In this document: one piece after another, positions 31,620-42,734 of the stretch
How positions within the stretch are numbered: the first letter of the stretch is position 1
Layout: the number at the start of each line of letters is the position of its first letter
DNA from: Ryuthela nishihirai
Taxonomy: Eukaryota > Arthropoda > Arachnida > Araneae > Heptathelidae
Direction of reading: 5' to 3'
NCBI GenBank assembly: GCA_038380435.1
Contig: JAWZYU010000017.1
Span: 25,481,283-25,545,282, forward strand
DNA: 64,000 bases
Program-made: the position numbers and the translations under genes
Notes under the pieces: model-generated
Databases searched by the model: none
What the model saw: the letters and a program-made list of their open reading frames with translations, nothing else
Told to the model about the DNA's origin: nothing

Positions 31620-32147
31620 ATAACTTGAACTCTATAACTTCTAAAATATGCATTTAATGGAAAAAATGGGATTGAAAGAAAATTAAAGATAACAAACACT
31701 CCAATCTATTTCAATATCGATTTTCAAAATATTCGTTCAGTATTTAAAGGGTTATGGAAGCTGTAATATTTGAAAATAAATTATCTGTTATATATTACAT
31801 TTCCAATCGTCTAATACTGAAATAATCATTACACAATCTTCTAAAATGTATTTTTCATTTTTGTAAATGGTGAGACATTATGCTAATTATTTAAGATTCA
31901 ATTAATTTCTCAGGTAAATTTTGTTAGGCATTATGTATATGTCTGTCCCGGTACATGTCTGTGTGGGAACCCTCAGCTATTCCATAATATTTCGAAATAT
32001 TCCAGCTTCCGCAACTCTTTAAATATTGAACGAATATTGTTGAAAATAGAGAGTTTAATGGATTCGAATATAGTCTTTAATTTACCTTCAATCACATTTT
32101 TCCATTAAATGCATATTTTAGAAGTTACAGAGATTCGAAGTTAAATT
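31620..32147. mobile_element. Foldback-type element with arms of about 140 bp
   Basis: The left arm (TAACTTCTAAAATATGCATT, 31632 onward) and right arm (AATGCATATTTTAGAAGTTA, 32110 onward) are inverted copies over about 140 bp with moderate divergence. No coding sequence. The outer edges are approximate. Confidence 0.7.
31947..31986 (+). repeat. 40-bp sequence repeated exactly at 32488
   Basis: Begins CCCGGTACATGTCTGTGTGG. Identical in the central parts of two otherwise different elements. Confidence 0.9.
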
Positions 32148-32212
32148 CCCATTCACATAACACGGAAATTCTCTAATATTTTGTTAGGACGGTGTATATA
32201 TTTGTGTATATA

Positions 32213-32720
32213 CAGGGTGTCTCAAAAATATAGGTACAAACTTTTAGGGGAGGTAGATAACATCTAAAGGAATGAGAATTGCATAGGAACCCATAACCGG
32301 AAACGTCATGGGAAAGTGGTAGCAGAGGTACAAGATCTGAAAGGACACAAGACAGTGATTAATGGGAAAACATTTACTGGACATAATTATTACAAATGGC
32401 GTACTAGATGGCCTGCCCTCACTTCTTTTACCTCTTAATGACCCATAATCGCACAAATTTTGATGAGCACGCGCAAACAAACGGTGGCCCGGTACATGTC
32501 TGTGTGGGAACCCTCAGCTATTCCATACACTACGTGCATTCGTCAGCCGACTACCGCTCGAATGAGGAAATCCGAAATTTCCCATCTAGCGCACTTATGA
32601 ACAGCGCCGCCTATTGACTTACGGTGAAGTTTCCGGTTATGGGTTCCTATGCAATTCTCATTCCTTTAGATGTTATCTACCTCCCCTAAAAGTTTGTACC
32701 TATATTTTTGAGACATCCTG
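32213..32720. mobile_element. Tc1/mariner-type MITE, 508 bp, TIRs of about 90 bp
   Basis: TIRs start CAGGGTGTCTCAAAAATATA on the left and CAGGATGTCTCAAAAATATA on the right (reversed), nearly identical over about 90 bp, between TA dinucleotides. No transposase. Confidence 0.88.
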
Positions 32721-32752
32721 TATATATGTACATTGGTTTTCCCAAATGAAGG

Positions 32753-33139
32753 TGGGGGTGGCTCAGTCGGTAGCGCGCCAGGCTCGTAATCTGTAGTTCC
32801 CAGGTTCGAGTCCCAGCTGGGTCAGCGTTGAGATTTATCTCCGCAAAATTCCCCGCCCTGCCCACGGTCAGTAGGGGACACCGATGGGCTTGGAAAGGCC
32901 GCCGTCCGTCGGATGGGACATTAAGCCGTGGCCCCGTGTATGGGAGAGCCATACCCTGTGCACGTTAAAGAATACGCTGGATGGCCTTGACTGGAGGCTA
33001 CCATCTGTCTCCCAACAGCTGTTCCAGTGGGTCCCCTCCCCCAACCTTCTCTGAGCTTTCGGGGTCCATGTGACCTGGCCATTTAGCCCATGGTGTGCAA
33101 AAAAGTGCCGCTCAGAGGTAAAACAACCCAACCCAACAA
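32753..33139 (+). mobile_element. SINE-A with 12-bp target duplication
   Basis: 387 bp, flanked by CCCAAATGAAGG at 32741-32752 and 33140-33151. Very close to the 5715-6103 copy, hence young. Confidence 0.95.
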
Positions 33140-33151
33140 CCCAAATGAAGG

Positions 33152-33620
33152 CACACATCGAAAGACATCAATATCTCCAAAACCTCAAAGGTCTCAATAG
33201 GATACAATTTGGAGACCATATTTCACCAAACAGGGCGTTTAAGAATCACCACAGGAAATGAACACGCAAATTGATTCACGAGAAGATATGGCATTAATGT
33301 GGTTGAAAGTGGAGTATGAAATGAGGTAGCCAAAAATGGGTCAATCAATACTGAGCCCATCACAGAAATACATGCATTAGAGCAATGCCTCCTGTTGTTA
33401 ATGAGACTGCCCATGAGCTCTGTTGCCTTAATCCCATTGATCCACCAAAGACCTTCGAAGCCTTTCGGGGCCAAGTGGGAGGACTGAGGGCAGCAACATG
33501 CCTCCCAAAAGCAATGATCGATCATTTCGCATATCCCCTTTCCTTATATTTGTCTATACAACCATATCTTGCATAAAACAGAACAAAAAATACCATTTTT
33601 GTGTTCGTAGCATTAGTTTT
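33152..33620. other. Unassigned moderately complex sequence
   Basis: A 100-codon minus frame (33223-33525) has no recognisable domain. Possibly an old transposon body. Confidence 0.3.
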
Positions 33621-33624
33621 CTTC

Positions 33625-33913
33625 ATTTCGAACTTTACTTGCTAACATTTTTTCTAAAAGGTTAAGAACGTGAAATCCAAAAATACGACCCACTGCTAAT
33701 GCGAATCTTGAACCCTATAGGCAAAAGAAAAGTGACGCGTAATTTGAAAAAAAAAAATGTTAAAACGGCTGAACTAGATAATCCTAAGCATGTCTTATCA
33801 GACTGAAGTCGGGAGATCGTGCTGGCCATTCACTATGACTGATAGAGTTCTCCTTAACAGAGTTATCGACCAATCGAGCTTTGTGGGAGCGTCCATTATA
33901 ATCTTCTAAAAGG
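33625..33913 (-). pseudogene. Tc1/mariner-type transposase C-terminal remnant
   Basis: Minus-strand reading gives GRSHKARLVDNSVKENSISH then EWPARSPDFSLI, a degraded form of the (E/D)WPARSPDLNPIEH block around the catalytic residues of Tc1 transposases. A stop follows five codons later (near 33795). Dead fragment cut by a SINE at 33917. Confidence 0.7.
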
Positions 33914-33916
33914 ATT

Positions 33917-34059
33917 TGGGTTGGGTTATTTTACCTCTGAGCGGCACTTTTTTTGCACACAAAGGGCTAAATGGCCAGGTCACAAGGACCCCGAAGGCTG
34001 AGAGAAAGTTGGAGGAGAGGACTTACTGGAACAGCTGTTATGAGACAGATGGTAGTCTC
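33917..34059 (-). mobile_element. SINE-A 3' part cut by PAL1
   Basis: GGTTGGGTTATTTTACCTCT to AGACAGATGGTAGTCTC. Confidence 0.85.
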
Positions 34060-34168
34060 TAATTTCTGATCACTAATCCAGATCACTAATTTCTAAAATA
34101 AACGTTGCCAGATATTTTTTCTGAATTCTTTAATCAACCATACTGTTCGGATATTTTTTTAGCGACTG
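34060..34168. mobile_element. PAL1 half element
   Basis: CAGATCACTAATTTCTAAAA through the terminal repeat AGCGACTG and TA; the left arm is missing. Confidence 0.8.
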
Positions 34169-34859
34169 TACATACTACCCATGAGCGCCCTCGGAAACTT
34201 TTTCCCCCGGAGAGAGAAGGGGGTAGCGCGGAGGAACAAACTACACCTATTTCATTAGGGTTTGGAGTGTATGGAATACCTCTTAACGGAAATTTGTTTG
34301 TTTTTTTAAAGAAGTAAAGGAATACCCCATTTTAATGGTTTACAGCAAGACCTGCTTCTCAGAGAGGTCGTAATCAGGCGAACGTCAAGGATTTTTTTTT
34401 TCTTTTTTTTGGGGGGGGGGGGCGGAGTTTATCATTTTTTTTTTTATCAACAGTCTCGAAAAAATCTTGGCATGCGACATACAGTAACATGGTCAAGACA
34501 TTTTTTGTTGTGGGGGGTTTATGTTTTAACCGCAAAAGATGGTTTGCCATGTTTGAAACAATGTTATTTTGCATTGGCAACTGAGAAAACCGAAATGCCA
34601 CAAAATGACCTATAATTTCATCTCTTGCTGATTACTGTCTAATTTTACATTTATTTTTTGTCCATTTCCTGTGCCCTGATAAGCTGCAACTGAATTAGTA
34701 CCTTTTCACTCAGTTTCGTTTTAACACGACATTTTGCCCAAGCTTTGAACTGTGTCTCTAAATAGTTTTAACATTTTTCAATTTCGATGTTTCAAAGATT
34801 TAAAAGAGGTGGGGGGGGGGGTTAACGCTCCCCCTTAAATCTTTTTTCCCCCTGAGAAT
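34169..34859. other. Low-complexity intergenic DNA
   Basis: Includes T and G runs at 34388-34445 and 34810-34820; no gene recognised. Confidence 0.5.
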
Positions 34860-35217
34860 ATCATCATCATCATCATCCTCAAGCAGCCATGGGCTACGGA
34901 GGTCCAACCAGACCGTGCAATTTAGTTCTCCAAGCAAGTCTGTCCTGAGTTACATCTGCTGCATATGGCCACTTCACACCAATTCTAATAAGGTCCTGTT
35001 TGACATTGTCTGCCCACCGCATCCTAGGTCTCCCCCTCTTTCTAAGGCCTTTAGGCACACTGTTCATAACCCTATTCGCCAATTTATAATTATTCATACG
35101 GGCAACATGGCCAAACCAACGGAGTCTCTCTCTGCACAATATGCTGCTCAAAGGAGGTTGCAAACTCCGTTGCCTAACCTCATCATTAATTACAAAGTTG
35201 AACCACCTAATGACCAA
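34860..35217 (-). pseudogene. LINE ORF2 C-terminal fragment with GAT-repeat tail
   Basis: The minus frame 34894-35217 encodes RERLRWFGHVARM and RKRGRPRMRWADNVKQDL, a segment typical of the region after the RT thumb in several LINE clades, ending in LVGPP. The GAT microsatellite at 34860-34877 is the element's 3' tail. Shared family with 16630-16840. The 5' part is absent. Confidence 0.75.
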
Positions 35218-35881
35218 GATACTGATAAGAATGAAATTGCCCTCTTCCCTCCTGCAACCAAAATTTATTGAAATAGAACTTCAGAAGAAAACGGTCAAGC
35301 TAAGGAGAAGCAGGGGGAATTTTACGTTGTTCGCAATCTCGAATTCGGTTCATTTTGAAACAATCTTTTTTTCTGACATTTCTGAAATTTGTGATTACTA
35401 AAGATGTGACAAAAAATTATTTCGACTTATTCATGTGTCAGAGTTTTGCAAAGAAAAATATGAATGGATATATGGTCGTAAAATGCACCTTTCAACTCGA
35501 AAAAAACGTTACATGAATTGTTTTAAAATAATTCTTTTTGGTGACAGTGATTGGTGTCTATAGGGCTAATTTTTTAATGAAATGCTGGAGGATATAAAGC
35601 GCCTCTTCTTGTCCGTTATTGCTGGCGCCCATGGTACCATGAAAGTTTCTCTTCGGGATGATTTCCTTCTACTATTCGTTCACGGTTAACGTCCGATACG
35701 TCCATAAAATCATTTGCATTTCCAACCATTTGATACTTAAAACAAATGTCAAAATAAGTGTATGAAGCGTCTGTTCGAAACTTATTCTAAACTTGTTAAG
35801 ACGACCGCTAGGCCATGCATTGTTCCTAGGCACCAATACCTTTTAAAATTTGAGGGATATTGATAGAATCATAAATCTCAT
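35218..35881. other. Intergenic, AT-rich
   Basis: Nothing recognised. Confidence 0.4.
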
Positions 35882-36715
35882 TACCGCGTTTCCTCGAAAA
35901 TAAGACTTATATTAATTTTTGCTCCAAAAGACGCATTAGGGCTTATTTTCAGAGGATGTCTTATTTTACCTCTCGTCCAAAGGCCCCCGCTTGAGTATTT
36001 AATTAAATTAATTAATTATTTTTTTTTAATATATATAATGCGTATGAATATATAATACAATGAATATGGAGCGTGTGCAGTTACCGTTCACAGCAAACTG
36101 GAGCGGTTGCGGTTAATGTTCACAGTACATTGGATCGTGTGAGCTCACAAAGACCTGGATCGTGTGAGCTCACAAAGACCTGGATCGTGTGGGCTCACTC
36201 ACGGATATATTGAGCGTGTGCAGTTACCGTTCACAGCAAACTGGAGCGTGTGCAGTAACTGCACACGCTCCAGTTTGCTGTGAACGGTAACTGGAGCGTA
36301 TACAGTTGATGTACACGCTCCAGTTACCGTTCTGGAACATCATCATAACTCTCCAAACCCCGAATTCCGGCCTGAATTTCTTGCGACTCCATTTCCTGTA
36401 GAACCATTGGCCCCAATCTCTCATGTCCAGCAATAGATTATAATTAAAAATTTACAAATACTTAAATAAATGATAATATAAATTATAATTAAGTATCAAT
36501 GTCAATAATATTATTTATTTATATTTAATTATATATTATTATTTTATAATTCAATACGTCCGTCGTGTGTTGCAACGGACGTACTAAATGCGTCCGTCTG
36601 GCTGACGATCTTAACTGGGGCTTATTTTTGGGGTAGGGCTTATATTACGAGCATCCTGAAAAATCATGTTAGGGCTTATTTTCCGGTTAGGTCTTATTTT
36701 CGGGGAATTACGGTA
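35882..36715. mobile_element. MITE with TACCG…CGAAAATAAGAC ends, carrying a PAL2 core
   Basis: Left end TACCGCGTTTCCTCGAAAAT and right end (reversed) TACCGTAATTCCCCGAAAAT are inverted copies, followed on both sides by repeated GGGCTTATTTT blocks. The interior 36066-36330 is PAL2-type sequence with three 26-bp repeats (TGGATCGTGTGAGCTCACAA) and long hairpins. The superfamily was not determined. Confidence 0.7.
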
Positions 36716-37983
36716 TCTGTCACATTTTCTAACAAAAAAAAGTGAAGACGTTACGGAGCTTTGATATTGTCATTCAAGAGACTTTCTACTTTAGATAATC
36801 TATGTACAATTGCATAAGAAATTTTTGAGAGGGAAAAAAAAACCTCTTTTGATTGGATACGCCTTTGCATTCGAATTTCCACCGTCGAATGGCGTTAAAG
36901 TTGATAAACGCGAAAACTTTGATAACGACCATCCCATATTTGTCCTTCAAAGTCAACCGATCGTTGCAGGTTTTACCTTTCGAGAAATTGAATCTAAATA
37001 CACTTCCCTCCATACGAATTTGTCTTTCATGCACTCCAGCATCCTGATAAATTTTATTGAATACACTATAAATAGACATTTTCCTCCGAAAATTCCGAAG
37101 GTGGGGGGAGATGAGAGGGAGAAATCTCTCTGATTAAAAGAATCCCTTATTTCTTCCTATTCTCATCCAAATCGATTAACCGTGATTGGCACCGTGTGCT
37201 TTCCTAACATAAACAAGTAAGGACAAGAAATTGCCCAGAACTCCTATGTCACGATCCCCCCCTCCCTCCACTCCCGACCTCCTCCTCCTCATCATCAAGT
37301 AGAGCCGGCCTCTTCTGCTCTCGCTTGTTCTTATTTTCTCAGATCGTTATTTATTATGAATCGCAGCAAGTTCGTCTGTTTTTCTTCATCGAGTACGAAA
37401 CACTCCGCAGAGCAAAAGAGCAAAAGAGCAAAAGCAGCCATTTTGATTTCCTCCTCCATTAATAGCTCTGCTCCCTTTGCTCAACTCCAGCATCCGAAAC
37501 GTTTTCATCTTTCCTTCGTTTCTTCTTCTCATCTTATCTTTCTGTTTATCTTTCAACTCCATAAAAATTCTTCTCTCTCTTTCTCTACTTTCCGTCATTT
37601 TTGCCCCTGCATATATTTTTTTTCCCTTTTCGTGTTTTCCTCTTCTTCCCTTTATTTACTTTCTTGTCAAGCATCTTCATTTTGTTTCGTTCTCTAGGAG
37701 GATGATATAATACATCCTCCCGATAATATATTATAATTAAGAGATAATAATATCGCTGTTGCAGCAACTGCTATTATTATAATTACTCCTTAGTGTACGC
37801 AATATTTATTTCACCATATCTTTACATTTCCAGGATACAGAAGGAACAAAATTACGGAAGAGGGGGGGACATGATCCCTACCCCCGAAAATAAAAAGATG
37901 ATTACTCCTCTGAGATTCCACTCCTGAAAAAGCGACGAAACATTTCCAAGAGATTACATCAAAATAAATTATGAAATACTTCG
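36716..37983. other. Intergenic, with pyrimidine-rich part at 37490-37700
   Basis: A 97-codon minus frame (36786-37079, MSIYSVFNKIYQDAGVHERQ) shows no domain. The 113-codon plus frame at 37356-37697 is low-complexity TC sequence. Confidence 0.35.
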
Positions 37984-37985
37984 TA

Positions 37986-38149
37986 CAGTCGCTCAAAAAA
38001 GTATCAGAACACTATGGTTGATTACAGAATTCAGAAAAAATATCTGGCAAAGATTTTTTTAGAAATTAGTGTCTAGCAACCTTCGTGTCGACACGAAGGT
38101 TGCCAGACACTAATTTCTAAAAAAATCGTTGCCAGATATTTTTAACTGA
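37986..38149. mobile_element. PAL1, right end lost
   Basis: Starts CAGTCGCTCAAAAAAGTATC after TA. The centre is TTCGTGTCGACACGAAGG rather than the usual CACGTG centre. Stops at GATATTTTTAACTGAAT. Confidence 0.88.
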
Positions 38150-38169
38150 ATCCATTTAGAAAATGAATT

Positions 38170-38440
38170 TTGATGCTAACACCTTTAGACGCCAATGGGT
38201 TTAGAAAGATCACTGTCCATCGGATGGGACATTAAGTCATCGTTCCGTGTGTAAAAAGAAGATATTCTGCACTCTTTAAAGAACAGGATAGATTATTTCA
38301 TTCTCCTCAATGTTTTCATCTTTGTTTTAATATCAGTTCAGTGAATTCTCTCTAACCATATCCGATCCGTTGGGGCCCTTGTGACTTGTCCTTTCAGCCC
38401 ATTGTTGCCCAAGAAATAGTTTCTCGCAGATGAAGCAACC
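38170..38440 (+). mobile_element. SINE-A copy, old and truncated
   Basis: GACGCCAATGGGTTTAGAAA, CATCGGATGGGACATTAAG, CCCTTGTGACTTGTCC. Confidence 0.65.
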
Positions 38441-39367
38441 GAATCCCATGTCTTCCTCTCTGAACTTCGCATCATTTGCGGAAAACAAGGCCTCCTCTTC
38501 CTCTTAGCATCATCTTTCCCCTCCTCATCCTCTCCGTGTCTTCCCTCCCTCCTTAGCCTCCCTCAGCTGCCTATCTAGTGTCTCAAGGCACGCAAGACAG
38601 CTGCCAGATACCACAGATAACTCTCACCCACCTACCCCCTCTTTATGTTAACTCTCCCCCCCCCCATAAGCGCGTGGGAGGGAGGTGATCCCTTTGTGTT
38701 CCACCGCCTATGACAAACTCTCTCCGCTCACTAAAAATAACGACTGCAGCAAACGTCTCAAACATTTGGAAGATAACGCAGACGAGACACAAAAACAGAG
38801 GCTTACATGGCGTTAGGAGGGGGGGGGAGGTGAGCCTCGAAGCACCAGATACACGTGGGAGTTTTTCACTCTCCTTTTCTTTCTCTCCCTCGCGTTTGGG
38901 CGCAACAGAAAACGTGCCCGAGCATCGCTCGCATCTGGCTGGAAAGGATCGCCCGCTGTGACGTCAGCTCTCGAGGATGTCGTCTATTCTGACGAAAGCC
39001 AGAACTGAATGAACCTCGTCTCTGAGGTGTGGTTCAGAGAGATTTTTGTTCTTTAATTTCTGAAGCTGATTTCTTTTTGCGTTGAAAGCTGACTCAGGAA
39101 CCAGGATGCATATCGATTGGAGTTAATGAGGTAAGTTCGTGGCATTCTCCGAAGCAAATTTTTGGGTTTATGTCGACTAGCGCTGAATAGGAATCTAAAT
39201 TTGGTGCGGGCGTGACCTCAAGTTTCTTGGACCGTACGCAAAACTTTCATTGGGACTTCTTAGAGATTTATTCTCTAAGCGAGGGTCGCAGGTGTCTTCT
39301 CACGGGTACCGGGGGGTCTCTTTATATGACCAGTTGGCCTGTAGTTACCACTATAATTTGGATTGCG
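38441..39367. other. Repeat-poor intergenic stretch
   Basis: TC-rich at 38440-38640. No gene recognised. Confidence 0.4.
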
Positions 39368-39840
39368 AAGTGAATGGGAATTTGAACTTTGAGTCACGAG
39401 ATGGAAGGGTATTTGAATTTTGGGTCACGAGGTGGAAGGGTATTTGAATTTTGGGTCACGAGGTGAAAGGGTATTTGAACTCTGGGTCACGAGATGGAAG
39501 GGTATTTGAATTTTGGGTCACGAGGTGGAAGGGTATTTGAATTTTGGGTCACGAGGTGAAAGGGTATTTGAACTCTGGGTCACGAGATGGAAGGGTATTT
39601 GAATTTTGGGTCACGGGGTGAAAGGGTATTTGAATTTTGGGTTACGAGGTGAAAGGGTGTTTGAACTTTGGGTCACGAGGTGAAAAGGTATTTGAACTTT
39701 GGGTCACGAGGTGAAGGGGTATTTGATCCTTGGGTCACGAGATGGAAGGGTATTTGAATTTTGGGTCACGAGGTGAAAGGGTATTTGAATTTTGAGTAGC
39801 GAGGTAAAGAGGTATTTGAGTTTTTGGTCGCGACCAAAGA
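39368..39840 (+). repeat. 31-bp minisatellite, about 15 units
   Basis: Unit of the form GTATTTGAATTTTGGGTCAC then GAGGTGAAAGG. Units alternate in a partly regular three-unit pattern (…GAATTTT, …GAATTTT, …GAACTCT). The array runs into GGTCGCGACCAAAGAAAAGT then TTGAGAAACACTTCC, which looks like a hAT element end, so the unit probably arose from hAT subterminal repeats. Confidence 0.92.
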
Positions 39841-39985
39841 AAAGTTTGAGAAACACTTCCTTATGGGGTCGCTCATAAATTACGTAACACTTTGAAGAGG
39901 GGAGAGACTTAGTGATTCCATTATTTCGTATTACATGGGGAAGGAGGCGGATTACATATCGTTAAAATGATGTACTTATTTCTGA

Positions 39986-40330
39986 TGCGGGAGAGGTTGG
40001 CTCAGTCGGTAGCGCGCCATGTTCTTAACTGCGGTTCCCAAGTTCGAGTCCCAACTGCTCCAGCGTTTTGATTTATCCCCCTTAATCCTCACCCTGCCCT
40101 CGGTGAGAAAGGGGACACCTCTGAAAAGGACGTTAAACTGTGGCACCGGTACAGGAGAGCAATACGATGTGCTCGATACACGCAGGATGGCTTTGACGGG
40201 AGGCTCCCATCTGTCTCCCAATACATGTCCAGTTGGTTCCTCTCCTCAATATTCTCTGAGCGTTCGGGGTCTTTGTAACCTGGCATTTAGCCCATTGTGT
40301 GCAAAAAAAGTGCAGCTCAGAGGTAACACA
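39986..40330 (+). mobile_element. SINE-A with 12-bp target duplication
   Basis: Flanks ACTTATTTCTGA at 39974-39985 and 40331-40342. Diverged body with deletions despite perfect flanks. Confidence 0.9.
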
Positions 40331-40342
40331 ACTTATTTCTGA

Positions 40343-40795
40343 GATGTCATTTTTTTATTATTCTTTTTAAATGACAAAAATTAATTATTGTATGCAATCA
40401 AAATTAATTATGATGTGTAACACTATATAAGAGATTTAATTATTTAAATATCCTGTCTTATTCAAATTTATATAAATTAAATATTTAGCTAACAACTTTT
40501 CTTGGAGATACATTTAAGATTGAAATAAATCTTGAGAAGTAAACCTGATTAAAAGAAGATAATATTAGCGATTTTGACAACTTTATTTGCTTTAATTTTT
40601 GACTGAACTCAGCTGCATTATTTGATAAATTACACTGGGCAACAAATTTTCATAAAAGTCATGCCTGTGAGATAAAAAAAAATAGCCATTTCTTAAAGAT
40701 TTCAAGGTGCTGAACACGAATATGACAATGAAAATACAAAATTGGCTACGATTTCTGAGAAATCCGCAATAGTTTCTTTACAATAGAGTAATGCG
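40343..40795. other. Intergenic, AT-rich
   Basis: Nothing recognised. Confidence 0.5.
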
Positions 40796-40797
40796 TA

Positions 40798-41010
40798 CAG
40801 TCGCTCAAAAAAGTATCCGAACACTACGGTTGATTACAGAATTCAGAAAAAATATCTGGCAACGATTTTTTTAGAAATTAGTGATCTGGTAACCTTCGTG
40901 TCAAGTGACACAAAGGTTGCCAGATGACTAATTTCTAAAAAATCGTTGCCAGATATTTTTTCTGAATTCTATAATCAACCGTAGTGTTCGGATACTTTTT
41001 TGAGAGACTG
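40798..41010. mobile_element. PAL1, 213 bp, inserted at the end of a transposon pseudogene
   Basis: Complete, with TA on both sides (40796-40797 and 41011-41012). Confidence 0.93.
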
Positions 41011-41013
41011 TAC

Positions 41014-41899
41014 ATATGATAGGTATCGGTAAAACTCCGCTTCTACTTCCGACGTCGTTTTGCCCTCGTTTGTACAGCTGCTCAGGATCATCTCTGGCGA
41101 GCGTCCAACAGTAGTCAGCCAACATTGAAGTGGACCAGTTTCCCTGATATCTTTTCTCCATCGTTGCAAAGTCCTGGTGAAATCGTTCACCATGCTCATC
41201 ACTAACCATGCCGCAGTTGTCGGGGAAGAAATCTAAGTGAGAATGGAGAAAGTGGATCTTTAAGGACATATTGCAGCCAAGTTTGTGATACAGAGACAAC
41301 ATGTCCTTAACCAGTTTCTTGTAGTTGTCTGCCCTGACATTCCCAAGGAATTTAGTTGACACCAGACGAAATGTGTCCCAAGCCTTTTTCTCAGCACCCT
41401 GAAGCAGGTTGTCGAACATCTGGTCTCTAAACAATTCGTGGATCTGAGGACCCACAAAAATTCCCTCTTTAGGTTTCCTTTCCCTGAGTCGAGGGAATTT
41501 GTTATCCAAGTACTTGAAAGCCATCCATGGCTTTTACGAAGTTTTTCATCCCACCGAGTTTGATGTGTAGGGATGGTAGAAGGATTTTGTGCGTTTCTGC
41601 CAGTGTTGGGTGTTTCACAATCTTCTCTCCGACCTTCAGAGATTTCCTCTGAGGCCAGTTTCTCTTCACGTAGTGCAAAGTCTTTGCTCAGCTGTCCCAT
41701 TCACATAAGAAACAGCAGTACTTCGTATATCCCAGCTACAGACCCATCAACAGAGCCACTACCTTCAAGTCACAACAGAGATGCCAGACATACTTGCTGT
41801 ATTGAAGACAGTTCAACAGCAGTTTTAGGTTGTCATAGGTTTCTTTCATGTAGAGAGCGTTACCTTAGAAGTGAATTTTGTCTCCTGGACGGGTTTTAA
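41014..41899 (-). pseudogene. Transposon-derived protein remnant of a widespread unclassified family
   Basis: Minus-strand pieces in order are TYDNLKLLLNCLQ (41790-41840), GYTKYCCFLCEWDS, VKRNWPQRKSLKVGEKIVKH, LPSLHIKLGGMKNFVKAM (41525-41700) and the longest frame at 41013-41524 with FVGPQIHELFRDQMFDNLLQ, LGCNMSLKIHFLHSHLDFFP and GERFHQDFATMEKRYQGNWS. I know this arrangement from multicopy uncharacterised proteins of arthropods and cnidarians that look transposon-borne; no enzyme activity is assigned. A frameshift near 41527 and an in-frame stop upstream make it a pseudogene. PAL1 terminates the 3' side. Confidence 0.7.
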
Positions 41900-42196
41900 T
41901 ACCTAGGCATAAAATTGTTAAAATTTGAATGTTTAAGAGTAACAATGTTAGTTTAAATAATTGCTCTGAAAAGTTAATAAAAACAAGTTAAATCCAAACC
42001 AATAACGTCATAAGAAACTTTACTTTTAGTAATCTACATAATAGTTATGTTAATTTTAGGTATTTTTTTTATCCAATGATTTTTACAGAATGAGCTTTAA
42101 ATTGAGATCTTTAAATTATCTTCAGTCACATTTTTTCGTAAAAAGTTTATTTAAGAATTAACTGAATTGCTATGGACATGACATGACAGCTGAATG
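41900..42196. other. Intergenic, AT-rich
   Basis: ATCTTTAAATTATCTTCAGT (42108) loosely resembles an arm of the 31620-32147 foldback element. Confidence 0.3.
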
Positions 42197-42198
42197 TA

Positions 42199-42420
42199 CA
42201 GTCGCTCAAAAAAGTATCCGAACACTATGGTTGATTACAGAATGTAGAAAAAATACCTGGCAACGTTTTTTTTTAGAAATTAGTGATTCTGGCAACCTTC
42301 GTGTCACGTGACACGAAGGTTGCCAGAATCATTAATTTCTAAAAAAATCGTTGCCAGATTTTTTTTTTTTTTTGAATTCTGTAATCAACCATAGTGTTCG
42401 GATACTTTTTTGAGCGACTG
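42199..42420. mobile_element. PAL1, complete
   Basis: CAGTCGCTCAAAAAAGTATC to GAGCGACTG with flanking TA; centre CGTGTCACGTGACACG; T run expanded near 42360. Confidence 0.93.
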
Positions 42421-42529
42421 TATATTAATAGACAGTCCAGTATTTTGTTTTCAACCTCTGTTCAGGTTATTCAAATTATCCGGTAAGAGAGTGTCAAGTG
42501 GCCTCTTTCTCCCAAGAACCCAGCGTGTT

Positions 42530-42734
42530 CTTTTGAGTTCTGAGAGTTCAGTCTTCAGTGATGTCATGACCTTTTGAGTTCTGAGAGTTCAGTCTTCAGT
42601 GATGTCGTGACCTTTTGAGTTCTGAGAGTTCAGTCTTCAGTGATGTCGTGACCTTTTGAGTTCTGAGAGTTCAGTCTTCAGTGATGTCGTGACCTTTTGA
42701 GTTCTGAGAGTTCAGTCTTCAGTGATGTCGTGAC
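42530..42734 (+). repeat. 41-bp minisatellite, 5 units, spanning flank and LTR edge
   Basis: Unit CTTTTGAGTTCTGAGAGTTC AGTCTTCAGTGATGTCGTGAC (41 bp). The last 9 bases (TGTCGTGAC) are the start of the LTR, and the bases before, including the target duplication AGTGA, are host flank. Unit 1 differs by CATGAC. Confidence 0.92.

Noticed and set aside
36786..37079. 97-codon minus frame (MSIYSVFNKIYQDAG…)
   Set aside because: No recognisable domain or splice sites; kept only as a remark on the intergenic stretch.
39368..39840. Regular repeats as a CRISPR array
   Set aside because: The 31-bp units are contiguous without unique spacers, and the DNA is eukaryotic.
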